Assembly (NCBI GenBank): GCA_964247055.1
Contig: OZ176052.1
Coordinates: 9,176,001-9,240,000 of the forward strand
Length of the DNA: 64,000 bases
DNA from: Paragordius varius
Taxonomy: Eukaryota; Nematomorpha
Reading direction: 5' to 3'
Made by a program: the position numbers and the translations under genes. Shown one piece after another: positions 1-11,140 of this stretch. The notes under the pieces are model-generated. The model searched no databases, had not been told where the DNA came from, and saw only the letters and a list, made by a program, of their open reading frames with translations. Every line of letters begins with the position of its first letter. Position 1 is the first letter of the stretch.

Positions 1-1100
1 AAATTAGCTCCAAAGTCACGCCATTTTTGTATGGCGTCTCGGTTTTAAACCGGTAGACCCCTACCCATAGGCCTATATAGAAGCGCTAAGTTATTTGCCT
101 TTATAGGGATATTTGGAATCATCTTTGAGACCATCGTCTCATGGGTTAATCGAAAAAATTAACACTAAATAATCGTTATATGGCGTATTTTTACGGCATA
201 AAGGCACCAAATTGACGGCTAATAAAAAAAGGCCTGACCTTAATTTTTTCCTAGTTACAGTTAATATTTTGAACTTTAAATGAGCTCGTATTGCATAAAT
301 TTTAAATTAGTTCCAAAACAACGCAATTTCTATATAGTGGCACAGTTTTTGGCGGGTAGCTTCTTATCCAGAGGCAGTAAAAAAGCGTCTGGCAAAATTT
401 TTGTCTTTACATGGGGAATATTTGTATATATAATGCCCACATGTTCCTATAAGTTCTTGGAAATATTGCATCAAAACCAAAAATTGTTCTATGGAGGCCA
501 ATTTTTCAGGGCGTAAAACTTTTCTTAAGGACTCATTGATATAGCCCCCTATACTAAAATATTTTTTAAAGGGGTAATAAATTCAGACCCTTAGGCCTAA
601 TAGGTTTTCTGAAAATTAACTCCTAAACAACGCAATTTTGATATGGTGGCGCAGTTTTAGGCGGGACCCAGAGACTGATACAAAAAAGCGCTTGATTAAA
701 ATTTTGCCTTTTTACGGAGAATACCTGGTACATAATTGATTTCATATGCTCTCATTAGTTTTAGGAAAAATTACCTCAAAATTAAAAAATTATTCTATGG
801 TGGCGCATTTTTCAAAACGTGAAGGGCCTAATTAACGGCTAATTTAAAAAATCCGCTCGACTTAAAATTTTGACGTTTTACGGGTAATACTTTAATCAGC
901 TATTTAATTCATATGGCCTGATAGGTTTTTTGAAATTTAGCCCCAAAGGCACACTATTTCGACGTGACGGATTAGTTTTTAGCGGGTAGCTCCTTACCAG
1001 GCAGCCATAATAAAAGAAACGCACGACTAAAGTTTTTGTCTTTTAACAGGGAATACCTGGAATTATTAAATTTTTACGGTCTCATACCTTGGCGAAAAAA
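1..1100 (-). repeat. Diverged satellite block, reverse orientation
   Basis: Back-to-back diverged units of about 160-170 bp, cut by the window edge. Recurring landmarks, read on the minus strand, are a block like AAAAGGCAAAAATTT, a TGCGCCACCATA block and a CTTATCAGGCCATATGA block. On the plus strand they appear as 'ggcctgataggttttttgaa', 'tatggtggcgca' and 'tttgcctttttacgg'. The same units in forward orientation make up 21620-22650, 25850-27640 and their duplicates. No coding potential is conserved between units, so short open frames here (for example 280-516) are chance. Confidence 0.8.
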
Positions 1101-1530
1101 TAGAATCAAAAAATATTTTTTTGGGCTTTGTTTTCATGAAAAAATGGCATTTAACGGAAGGGTAATAAGAGGGCCTAAATAAAAAAGGCGAGCCGACTAT
1201 GTTCGGCGCAATCGAAAAAAAGTAAAAAAAAATGATATTTTAAATCGAATGGTCCAACAATTTTCCGGAAAATTGAAAGACACTATTTTTGTGGACTTCT
1301 TTTATCAAAAAAAACCGTTTTTTACACTGGGTGGGCCCGAACTGGGGGCCTAATTCAAAAAAGGGCGTATTGTTGGGGCATTCATTAATGATTATATTTT
1401 TTCGATATTTGGATTTAAATGGGTCTACCGGTTTTCCGGAAACAGATCACAAAGCCACCACTTTCCATTTTTATAAATATATAGATACTTTATTATGTTT
1501 TAAATTTTTATTTGAGGGAAAAAATTTGCC
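1100..1530 (-). repeat. Head module attached to satellite block (reverse)
   Basis: A roughly 400-bp module that adjoins satellite units and recurs at 25440-25850, 33620-34190 and 62880-63290, with a more diverged relative at 21330-21620 and 29545-29840. Landmarks are GCGCCGAACATAGTCGGC (as the complement), an AT-TTTCCGGA-AA stretch, and GGGTGGGCCCGA. The constant association with satellite suggests one composite mobile or amplifying unit. Reading frames across it are interrupted differently in each copy. Confidence 0.75.
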
Positions 1531-2755
1531 ATAATTTTTGTCCCAAGTTTGGAATTTGTAAATTATATGGTTAAAATATATTTTGGTTTAATTTAATTTA
1601 TCATTTGTGTGTAAATAAGAATTTAGTTTTTGGGAGTTTTGTCTTCTCAATTAAAATAAAAACATCAAAACTAATTAAATAAAAATCAAATTAATAATAT
1701 TACCGAATACATGCTGTTAAAACATATTTAATATTAACGCCCGCCTTTTAGCGAATAAAGATTGTATAAAGCTCAAACTATCGGTGTAAGAACTTTTACA
1801 TGCTTTAGGCATATCAAAATAAACAGTTTAACGAAATTAAATTTAAAAAAATAATTATATGTTTATCTATTTCACGACAAAACGGTTCGTTAAACTCTAA
1901 GCAAACACCTTGTTTGTTAGGGCTAAAAGATTTTGTTGAAAATATTATACAAAATAATAATTTTGTCAGTAACAATGGTTAAAATGATATTTCTGCACTT
2001 AGCAAACATACCCATTTAAAGTTGTCGAAACTCAGTTAGCAAGTTTTATAAGGTGAGATGTAGAATTAAAACGATACCTACTGTATAAACGTAAGTGTAA
2101 CAAAGTTCCTCGATACTGCACAAATCATTTATGCTCCATGTCAGTCAAAAACAGGCGAGTGTTAAAAGCTTTAGGCTTATTTTTTATACAGTTTAAGTCC
2201 ATTTTATAAGAAAATTTACTTTTAAAGAAAAATTTACGCATTCAAATTAAGCCAAAAATAACAAATCCTTTGATTATTAAAGAATTATCCCAAATTTTAT
2301 CGAAAAGCCCACAGTGATGGCATGAACAATTCAAAATTAAATGTTGATTATAATTAATCGATGGATGGTCTCTATAGGAAGACAAAGTGACGAAACTAGT
2401 GTAAAAATTTACTCTTTAATAAATCAGTATCAGGGATGAAACAAAATCAATCTGACTTGACAGTTGTCTGCACAAGATTCCTCAATCTCCTCACAGCATA
2501 GCCTTCCCGGGGCATTGATTACAAAAGTTTGATTTAATGTAATATAAATAAGGAAGTTATATTTAAAGTTATAGCGGTTTACATTTATTCAAAAAAGAAT
2601 TTTTTTTTATTATTAGGATTACCTTAATTATATTGACATATTTTTTTATTTTTTGTTAATATTTTATGGGATGTTTTGGTTAGATATCTTCAAAGGAAAA
2701 AATGGTTGTTTCTAAATCCATTATTTGCAATAAAATGTTTGATATACAGTCATGT
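1531..2755. other. Gene-poor stretch
   Basis: No open frame of useful length and no conserved motif. The part from about 1740 to 2520 is less AT-rich than its flanks and may be an unrecognisable decayed transposon. I could not assign it. Confidence 0.4.
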
Positions 2756-3412
2756 AGACTTTATATTGTTAAAGATTTACTTTTTTTCGTTAATTGGGTA
2801 TTAATATTTGGTAGAATATAAAAACAAGAGCAATATGGTATTACCATATCATATTCTTTAAAAAAGTAAAATATAAGTGTGGGGGAAGGGCGTCGGAAAT
2901 ATTTAGTAAAAAATGAAAATCTTAAAATATTGTTATAGGGGAATGGTATAATATTTTTGTTAATCTTTTAGCAAATTTTATATGTTGATTTTTTTTAAAT
3001 TTATTTCGCACTACACATATGAAAGAGGATTGACGTGAGAATTAACATAATTAATTTGATGAATATTTTGTATGTTAAATTTTAAGAATATTACAGCAAT
3101 TTATGTTAACATTTGAAATATTGTTGTTACGTATTTAGATGCGGAATTTTGTGGGTTTTTATCTTTAATAATTTAATAAATAGTAAAATGGTTATTTTAT
3201 TATTATTTAGGATTCATAATTAAATTCAATAATTACTATTTTTCAACATGATAAATACCTGTATTAATCGAAATTGGTATTATTATTTTAAATAGTTGTT
3301 ATTAGTAATTAAAATACAGGTTATATATTTGTGAAAATTTAGTTAGATTATAGGTTGGTTTTGTTTTTATGTTTTTCATGGTTAATTTTTATGTGTTTAC
3401 ATTTTAATCAAG

Positions 3413-3690
3413 TAAAAATTGCGGTTTTTAAATTTAGTCAAATTTAATTTTTTTGTTTTTTATTTAACATTGTTAATTGTAATTAATTACTACATATTTT
3501 AAACATTTTAATAAATACAGGTGAAAATTGTGGTTTTTAATAAATTTAGTTAAATTGAATTTTTTTGTTTTTTAGGATTTGCATTGTTAATTGTAATTAA
3601 TTATTACATATTGGAAATTTTAAAAATACAGGTAAAAATTGCGGTTTTTAACAAATTTCAAATTTTTTTTTTCATTGTTAATTGTAATTC
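3413..3690 (+). repeat. Short tandem repeat at the centre of the foldback
   Basis: About two and a half units of roughly 110 bp lie between the arms. Each has a GTAAAAATTGCGGTTTTTAA-like start, a T-rich tract and ATTGTTAATTGTAATTAATTA. It forms the loop of the foldback element. Confidence 0.6.
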
Positions 3691-4059
3691 CGCAATTTTT
3701 ACCTGATTAAAATGTAAACACATAAAAATTAACCATGAAAAACATAAAAACAAAACCAATCTATAATCTAATTAAATTTTCACAAATATATAACCTGTAT
3801 TTTAATTACTAATAACAACTATTTAAAATAATATAATTTCGATTAATACAGGTATTTATCATGTTGAAAAATAGTAATTATTGAATTTAATTATGAATCC
3901 TAAATAATATAAAAATACCCATTTTACTATTTATTAAATTAATAAAGATAAAAACCCACAAAATTCCGCATCTATATACGTAACAACAATATTTCAAATG
4001 TTAACATAAATTGCTGTAATATTCTTAAAATTTAACATACAAAATATTAATCAAATTAA

Positions 4060-4639
4060 CACTTCGATTCAAATTGGGGTATCTAAATACCCCAGACTAA
4101 ATTTAAATTAAATTTTTTAAAAAACTACTGAAGGAAACGGTCCCAATTTAAATTTATGCTTCTATCCTGATAAATATTATATAAATATGCCAAAATATCT
4201 TGATAAAATTTAGTTTTGAAAAAAAAGTTCCACCTCAAACTACTTCGACGCCATTTTTATTTTACAAAAAATTTGCAAAATATCGTCTTCCTTTAATTTT
4301 AAGGGTAAAACTAAAGCTTATATTTTATAATTATTACATCTAACATTAATAGAAATAGAAAAAGCGGTTTATTTTGTATTATTTTTTAATTTTACAATTT
4401 GACACATGTCATTGACTAAATTTTTACCTTTCAGTTTTAGCTCAAAATAAGTAATATCAAGTATTTTTGAATAAATTTTTTTATATATTTCGGTCTATTA
4501 ATGTTATATAGGTGCAAAATTTTGCCATGGTTTCGATTGCTTCCATACTTTTTAAACTATTTGATTTTAAACAGGCCTGGGGTATCCAACTACCCCAATT
4601 TGAATCAAAGGACTAAAATGAGTGTGTTGTATCCAAGTG
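4060..4639. mobile_element. TTAA-flanked MITE, copy 1 (580 bp)
   Basis: The element lies between two TTAA copies (4056-4059 and 4640-4643). Its ends read CACTTCGATTC and, as reverse complement, CACTTGGATACAAC. Each end carries an inner motif, GGGGTATCTAAATACCCC on the left and a diverged version on the right. It encodes no transposase. The undisturbed counterpart in the other arm of the foldback (TTAA at 3051-3054) shows the uninterrupted target, so both boundaries and the 4-bp duplication are certain. TTAA targets are typical of piggyBac and Kolobok superfamilies; the termini do not decide between them. Confidence 0.92.
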
Positions 4640-5132
4640 TTAATTATGTTAATTCTCACGTCAATCCTCTTTCATATGTGTAGTACGAAATAAATTTTTA
4701 AAAATCAACATATAAAATTTGCTAAAAAATTAAAAAAAATATTACCATTCCCCTATAACTATTTTAAGATTTTCATTTTTTACTAAATATTTCCGACGCC
4801 CTTCCCCCACACTTATTTTACTTTTTTAAAGAATATGATATGGTAATACCATATTGCTCTTGTTTTTATATTCTTTACCTAATATTAATACCCAATTAAC
4901 GAAAAAAAGTAAATCTTTAACAATATAAAGTCTAAGTATTTTTAATTCTGTTAATATTATCGTACTTATTAAAGTTACAGTTTTTAGATTCAAATTTAGT
5001 TTAAATATTATAAGTTTAGTATGTTTTGGAAATCAAATTCGTTATATACAGTAGCGTATGGTGAGAAAAAGATTAAGATTTGTAACCTTTTTTAATTAAT
5101 TATAAACTTTATTTTATTTGTATTATTTACCA

Positions 5133-5143
5133 TATATATAAAA
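5133..5143 (+). promoter_or_regulatory. TATA box of the Asn-rich gene
   Basis: TATATATAAAA lies about 65 bp upstream of the ATG at 5207. That leaves room for a start site about 30 bp downstream and a short 5' leader. It is a position-based inference. Confidence 0.5.
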
Positions 5144-5206
5144 TCTGTGTTACCTGATTGTTGCATTTAACGTTAAGATTTTATTTTGTAACTTAAAAAC
5201 AACAAA

Positions 5207-6094
5207 ATGATACCAATGTGTTGTAATTTATGTAAGGTTCCTTATCAATTCCCTTTAAATCAATCAATACCTTTTAGACCGCTAACTTCATCCAATCCTA
5301 ATTCCCCTGTAACTAAAAGTGATAATGATAATAATAGTTCACCCATATCCCCACAAAATCCTAATAATAATCAAATGGATAATATGCAAGCTATTTCCAC
5401 ATCCAACCTTGATCCACCAAATAATTGTAACTCAAATTCAAACAACAATTTGTCTCCAACATATAAACCGTCAGGCGATTCAGAAAGTAATGCTGGTAGT
5501 TCCGATAATCATATCAATAATCGTAATCGGGATAATGGAAATATCAATCGTAGAAATGTCATGAATGATGACAATATTTATGATTCAAATTACGAATCAT
5601 TTGACCGTGGTGGTAGATGTGGTCAGCACAAACAAAGTTTGGATGAAGGTTTATGCGAAAGTATTATACGGCAAAAAATGTTACAAGATGAGGAAAAATA
5701 CAATTGTCATACATCTCTAGGAACGAAACAAGGTAATAACAAAAACCGTAGACGAAAATCCATATATGAGAAGCAGAGATCAAGCAGTAGTAGTAGCTCA
5801 GAATCGTCAACAAGCGACGAAAAAACGGAATCATACAAAACAACAGCATTTAAAACATCATCACCATCTAAGGATAATATTTTGGTGGATAAAGAATTGA
5901 TTATTAAAACTTTAAAGTTATACGAAGTTTTACAGAGTGAACTATTTTGTGTAATAGAATTAATAAAGCACAAACATTATACAGGAGAAATGGAAGCTAT
6001 ATTGTCAGCTACTGGTCAACAGCTTTACCGAACGATGCCAATACATATAATTCTTTTTTTAACATTTGTTATTTTAGGTATCATATATAATTGA
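5207..6094 (+). CDS. Asn/Ser-rich protein with C-terminal membrane anchor, unknown family
   Basis: A single uninterrupted frame of 295 codons. Residues 1-20 include a short Cys cluster (MCCNLC). Residues 25-130 are low-complexity Asn/Ser/Pro. Residues 175-205 are basic then poly-Ser with acidic residues (RRRKS, then a run of seven Ser). Residues 225-275 look ordered (LIIKTLKLYEVLQSE), and the last about 20 residues are hydrophobic and end at the stop (from MPIHIILFLTF onward). That layout fits a tail-anchored protein of the ER or outer mitochondrial membrane facing the cytosol. I do not recognise the family. The start is supported by an A-rich leader (AACAAAATG), a TATA box 65 bp upstream, and an AATAAA 44 bp after the stop. 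It is far longer than chance allows in DNA this AT-rich. Confidence 0.75.
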   Translation: MIPMCCNLCKVPYQFPLNQSIPFRPLTSSNPNSPVTKSDNDNNSSPISPQNPNNNQMDNMQAISTSNLDPPNNCNSNSNNNLSPTYKPSGDSESNAGSSDNHINNRNRDNGNINRRNVMNDDNIYDSNYESFDRGGRCGQHKQSLDEGLCESIIRQKMLQDEEKYNCHTSLGTKQGNNKNRRRKSIYEKQRSSSSSSSESSTSDEKTESYKTTAFKTSSPSKDNILVDKELIIKTLKLYEVLQSELFCVIELIKHKHYTGEMEAILSATGQQLYRTMPIHIILFLTFVILGIIYN

Positions 6095-6137
6095 AAAGAT
6101 TTGGTACCGACGAAATAATTTTAATTAGATACCTTAT

Positions 6138-6143
6138 AATAAA
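6138..6143 (+). promoter_or_regulatory. Poly(A) signal after the Asn-rich gene
   Basis: AATAAA 44 bp past the stop codon, followed by further A-rich sequence. It supports a short polyadenylated 3' end for the upstream gene. Confidence 0.5.
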
Positions 6144-6149
6144 TCAAAA

Positions 6150-7790
6150 ATAAAAATTCTTTTTTTTAATATTTAAAATAAAATATCATTTCATCAACTT
6201 TTTCAACAATATTTTTCTTGTTAAAGCATACAAATTCATCAGAGTTGTGTTAAAACAAAAATAATAATAAATATTTATTTATAAATCGAATTAATAAAAA
6301 GATGAGTTGGAGTATTAACGCTGTGCTTGATGCGGCGAAAGGCAACCGCCAAAAAATTATAAGTTGATTTCGTGCTAAACCGAACCAATCCATAGAACTT
6401 CAAAACGCAGGGACATGGGTAAAACAGGCGAGTTTTCTCAACAAAATAAAATAAGCACAAAATATGACAAAGTCTGTAGGGTCAAATTTTTTTAATGTTG
6501 GTCACGTCTCTTTAATATAAAAATTAATTATATTTTCGTAATTCCGATTATTGAGATGTTAAATAGGCACATGGATGGTGTGCCACGCGATTTCAAATAA
6601 CAAAGGCGCTGCAACAAAAAAGCCCATATTCAAGCAGAATTAACGATTCACTTTAAATTATTTATTTAATTGGTTAATTACAAAAAAATTGGTCGATTGC
6701 TTGTTTCAATTATACATAACCATATATCTAAAGTATATCAACCCGCTCAACTTAATAAGTTATATTGAAAATTAAATTTATAAAAACAGCTGACAGCTTT
6801 CAAAAATTTCCTCTGATTTATTAAAATCTCATCTCACATAGATAGTATTCTACCTACATCAAATTGTTCTAATTAAATGTAATATTTTAATTCGATATTA
6901 GCGTTTACATCACGTAATGTAGTTGTGTGCATTTATTTATTTAATAAAAAAGTTTTTGAATTATATTTTACTTATGATTATAAAAAATCAAGGTACTTTT
7001 TTGATTAATAGCTATCTTGGGAAAAATTAAACACAAAAATGATATATTAAAATTTTTGTAACCATGACAAAAATAATTGCCATGATTAAAAACCATGTAC
7101 GCCTAAAATAAGATTAATCTAGAAAAATATACAATTTATTTTATTGAATTACTGTATTGTATACAAATTTACAATATAAATTAGTAATTATATGAGTTAA
7201 TATTGGTGATTGATAATTACATCTTTTATTTTCTTCAAAAACCCATCTCGAATTCGTGAAAATTCCATAATATCACGAGGTTTCTCAGCAATCCAGTAAA
7301 AATGAAATGATATCATCATTTGACCTAATAATGTAAAAAGCAGTTACTTTACTTACAACTATTTATCACGACATAAAATAAAAGTAATCGGATAATAAAA
7401 GTAAAGTCAAATTTATTTTAACTTCTAAAATTTTTAAAAGTTATGCTGTAATCTCCTTAATATATGAAGGACAATTTTCACATATATTGATAATTATTGT
7501 TCCACTCGAACCAAGAATGGTATTCTTGTTTTAACCCTTTCTTCGGTGGTTAATTATTTTTATTTAATTTTAAAATACAATCGTTGTAAGTGAATAAAAC
7601 TTAAAATTCCCTATAGCCTAATTTTATTCAATTGAAATGGTTTATATAATGGCCGCAAAAGAATGCCACTGCTTTTTACCCGACTTACTATAGTATTTAA
7701 ACCCAGACTAATATCTATGTATAAAACAATTATTTTGTAATACACCATCATCTATCCATAATATTTTAACGGAAAATAAGCTTTACGCTT
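6150..7790. other. Gene-poor stretch
   Basis: No supported gene. Short open frames at 6275-6460 have no matching signals. AT-rich intergenic DNA leads into the mariner relic, whose left boundary I could not fix. Confidence 0.4.
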
Positions 7791-7799
7791 ATTTTTACA

Positions 7800-9064
7800 G
7801 TTTTCCACCCAAATGATGCTTGACCCAGAACCCGCAATAGAGCTGGACGAGCAAATATAAAACTATTATCAATTTAAATTCGAAGTGTTGGTTCAGAAAT
7901 TCGGTTTATAGCCATATTTATCCGCATTACTATCAAAGTGAAAACTTCATCGTTAAAAATAAGGCTATCAGATAATTCGAATAATAAAATGATACATAAA
8001 CATTAAACGATCCTATACCAGATCTCGTCAATCATTACCGATTTACCTATGAAAAGCGTCAACAACTAGAATGTAATTTAGATAACCGCCATTTTGTTCA
8101 TCTGACATTGAACGACAAAATAGAAGTTGATTCCGCCAAAAACTAGCGTTTTATTATCATTCCGTAGGGCCGAATTATGGTCTGAAAATAAACATTTGCG
8201 GCACACATTGCCATCACAAGGCTGTTGAAGGTTAGCGTTTGCTGGCAGAAACATATGGTGAACACTCTCTATCGATTCAATGAAATAAGATTTTAAAGTT
8301 ATAATTTCATATGAATGAGTGTGGGCGCTTTGGTAGACCAGACAACGGCTAAGACGCTAAAGTGGAAGAATTTGGATGATCCAACTATCATTGGAAGCAT
8401 TTCAATTAGAAAATACAATAAGTAGACACACACGAGCAATGGGAAATTCCAACAAACTAGTTAAATGGGTCTCATTCGAATGAACGTCAAAAAAACTGCG
8501 AAGAGATTCGTAAAATCCTGCTTCAACGTCAAGAAAGGAAAATAATTTTGCATTGACTTATAAGGTGATGAGAAGAACTTATTTTGTAAATTCAAAGCAG
8601 AGAAAATTGTGGCTTTCATCTTACCGACCGCTCCTTCAACACCAGGCGAAATCGCTTTGGCAAGAAGACGATGATCTTTGTCTGGTGAGACCAGAGGAGT
8701 ATCGTGTATTATGAACCTTTGAAACCCGATTGTTAGTACACAAGCTATCGCCAACAAATTATTAAATTGAACCATGCATTAATTAAAAAAACCGGACGAC
8801 ATATGGCAAAATGAAATCGCCACATTGCTTCGCCTCTATTAGCCAAAATAGTGTTAAAGTCGCTTTGATTGGAAATTCTATCGTATTCACCGCACCCTGA
8901 CCCGGCGCGCAAACTATTAACTCTAAGAACCAATGAAACACACGTCCGCACACCTTAATTTCGAAGACGTCGGAAAATCAATGAGTTTTTCAGGCATGGC
9001 ATTTATATATTAGAAGAGAGATGGGTGAAATATGTAGAAGACGATGGACAGTATTTAGAATAAA
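7800..9064 (+). pseudogene. Decayed mariner transposase
   Basis: Plus-strand reading across several frames shows the order of a Tc1/mariner transposase. About 8090-8350 gives a GRP-like linker. About 8460-8545 gives a stretch resembling the family's NERQK...LLQRQ..K segment. GDEK, the first catalytic Asp region, is at 8564-8575. A stretch resembling WEIL...SPDLAP is at 8868-8910. The C-terminal pattern FFRHGI..LEERW...EDDGQYLE runs at 8970-9064 to a stop. The frame is broken by many stops and frameshifts, so it is inactive. The region is visibly less AT-rich than its surroundings. Minus-strand open frames over it are antisense artefacts. Terminal inverted repeats were not located. Confidence 0.8.
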
Positions 9065-9396
9065 AATAATTGATATCCCTTAAAAATTACGTGTTTTTAC
9101 CAAGAAAAACGGGAAAGAGTCATGAATACACCGGGTACATAAGTATCTGGAATAAATATTCAATGTAAATTGCATTGCCAAGACGTGTTGCGATGAAATA
9201 AATAATTAATACATTTTAATTTGGTCAACAAAGTCCTCTTGACAGCCTCCCCGCGGTGCTGGCTAGGTCATGAAAATGCGCTAACGGCAAAGCCTAGTTT
9301 TTTTAATGATCTGTAAAATCATCAGCTGTGCAGAAGGGCATATGTTGCGTAAAAAATCACCTCAATAAACCATGAAATATGACCATTATAAAATTA

Positions 9397-9684
9397 TTAC
9401 GTGGTAAGAAAACCCCGACGGAGCCCTGATCTTATACCTATCAACCTACATTTTAATTTACTTCTAAAAATGTAAAACATATGCTTACTAAAAATTTCAA
9501 AAAAATCCAATATGTCAGTATCGTGATAGAGTAACCGTTCATTTAAAACAAAATTCTGACTACAATTCAGCTTTGGTTCGATAATTGATAGTTGATAATA
9601 ATTATGTTTATGTGGAACGCGCACATTATAAAAATAATGTTTAAAAGTCCCATCCGCTATGAGATCTTTAAGCATAGAAGCCAT
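9397..9684 (-). CDS. Orphan ORF, 95 aa, uncertain
   Basis: A 95-codon frame on the minus strand just beyond the mariner relic, starting MASMLKDLIADGTF and ending RRGFLTT. There is no signal peptide, membrane segment or recognised motif. The mixed composition (Asp, Glu, His, Arg present) is more protein-like than neighbouring chance frames, but the adjacent DNA is less AT-rich, which lengthens chance ORFs. It may be a fragment of a transposon-borne or captured gene. No promoter or poly(A) signal was found. Confidence 0.25.
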   Translation of the reverse strand: MASMLKDLIADGTFKHYFYNVRVPHKHNYYQLSIIEPKLNCSQNFVLNERLLYHDTDILDFFEIFSKHMFYIFRSKLKCRLIGIRSGLRRGFLTT

Positions 9685-9689
9685 GTTAA

Positions 9690-10579
9690 TTCCGACTATT
9701 GCAAATGGATAGCTAAAGTAAAAAATAATTAGTAACAGTGTATAGTATAATATTTTTATTTTTCGGGGTTACAGTATAAAAATTTATAAAACTACAATTT
9801 CGTCATAATTTGACGGTTTAAAACTAAAAAATGTTTGGCATATAATGTTTTATATGTTTTTAGCGCAAAATATGTTTATAGTTTCCCAAAATCGTTCCCA
9901 AATATTTTTTCGTCACTTATTTTGTATCAAACAAATTCTAAACGAGCATTATATTTGATGATATTAATAGGGTATTATCTGAGAAATATAAATTACGTTT
10001 ATAAGCATCCGGTTTAAACACGGAAATTAATATAAAACCTTTTAAAATTAAAAAGCTTTTGCGTAAAAATTATTATGGTAAATTGATATGAAATCATCTG
10101 CTCACATGCTATCAATTTTTTATCTATTTGCCAATTGTACCTTTTTAACTAAATTTCTACTAAAAATATTTAATACCTTTCGTAAGACCATATTAGTAAA
10201 ATTTTATTTTTTTTTCTTTAAATTTTTAATATTCAACAATTAATTATATTGTAATTAAATATATGAACTTCATAGTAATACTATGACAATGCCTTACTTA
10301 GCTTAATTTTTACAAAAATTAATTTTAAAATAATATTAAACAATATAATTGAGGAATTTTTTACATAAAACAATTTTAAATTTATTGAAACAAAATGTTT
10401 ATTATGAAATTTAAAAATACGCATTTATCGTTAAATTATAAACTCTCAAAATTTTTGCCGCATTAGATTATTTTGTTGCATTTCTTAAAAATGTCATTTT
10501 ATATTGTATTTAAAGTCAAAAATATTCGATTTTAAGGATCAACTAACTTACCAGGTATTTTATATAAAATTTTTAGGTG
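9690..10579. other. AT-rich stretch with no gene
   Basis: Very AT-rich; no credible reading frame, RNA or repeat landmark found. Confidence 0.4.
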
Positions 10580-10812
10580 TAATAGAGGAGGGTGTGCAAC
10601 TCAATGGCTTCACGGGCCGCATTAAAAAAATATATGGCATTAATACATATTTCATTACACTTCAAACATAAGAATGTTAAAAAAATAGCTAAATTATTGT
10701 AATTTGGAAAGAAGTATTAAATTTATTTAAGATTTATTAATTTTACTTAGACATGTATTTGATAGAAATTTCGCGCGGGCAGAACAAAATTTTGGGGGCC
10801 CCTGTAATAGAG
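10580..10812 (+). mobile_element. Short hAT-type non-autonomous element
   Basis: An 8-bp duplication TAATAGAG flanks the element (10580-10587 and 10805-10812). The interior is 10588-10804 (217 bp). The left end is GAGGGTGTGCAACTC followed by GGCTTCACGGGCCGC; the right end is GGGGGCCCCTG. The GGGTG and GGGCCGC pattern near the ends and the 8-bp duplication are characteristic of hAT (Charlie-like) elements. There is no coding sequence. A relative lies at 46141-46379. Confidence 0.8.
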
Positions 10813-11140
10813 GTTTTACAACTAAAAATCAATAACATAGTTAAAAAAATACCTTAGAGTAAATGTAAGTTTTATATTTGATTGCAATATTGATACCTAT
10901 AAACCCCATCATTTAAACCGTGTTCCACCATAATTCTGGATTCGGATTTATGAAATTCGGTAAAATAACTAAAATTAAGTATTATTTATACACTAAGGAA
11001 GCAAGGCCTAAAATGCCCATACCTCTTAAATCAGTGGTTGGATCATGGCCCTGAAAACCCAATAATTGCCAATCTTTGTGCTTAAGGGAGTGAAAAGTTT
11101 TTATGTGTCCTAAACAATTATTCCATAACTAATTATATAA
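10813..11140. other. Stretch with no gene
   Basis: No reading frame or repeat landmark recognised. Confidence 0.35.

Larger units (their letters stand above)
2756..4933. mobile_element. Large foldback (long inverted repeat) element
   Basis: The left arm 2756-3430 is the reverse complement, with scattered differences, of the right arm 3690-4933. For example AGACTTTATATTG at 2756 pairs with CAATATAAAGTCT ending at 4933. The GGGGGAAGGGCGTCGG stretch near 2881 pairs with CCGACGCCCTTCCCCC near 4793, and GATTGACGTGAG at 3029 pairs with CTCACGTCAATC. The right arm is longer only because a 580-bp TTAA element sits inside it. No transposase is encoded, so this looks like a non-autonomous foldback element. 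A palindromic genomic duplication is the alternative. Clear target-site duplications at the outer ends were not found. Confidence 0.85.

Noticed and set aside
1740-2520. Possible decayed retrotransposon coding region
   Set aside because: Translations on both strands gave no convincing motif; base composition alone is not enough.
4077-4094. GGGGTAT-CTAA-ATACCCC hairpins as transcription terminators
   Set aside because: They occur inside transposable elements of a eukaryote, at fixed positions relative to element ends, not after genes.
8461-8951. Minus-strand ORFs of 104 and 68 codons
   Set aside because: They are antisense to the decayed mariner transposase, whose less AT-rich sequence has fewer stops.
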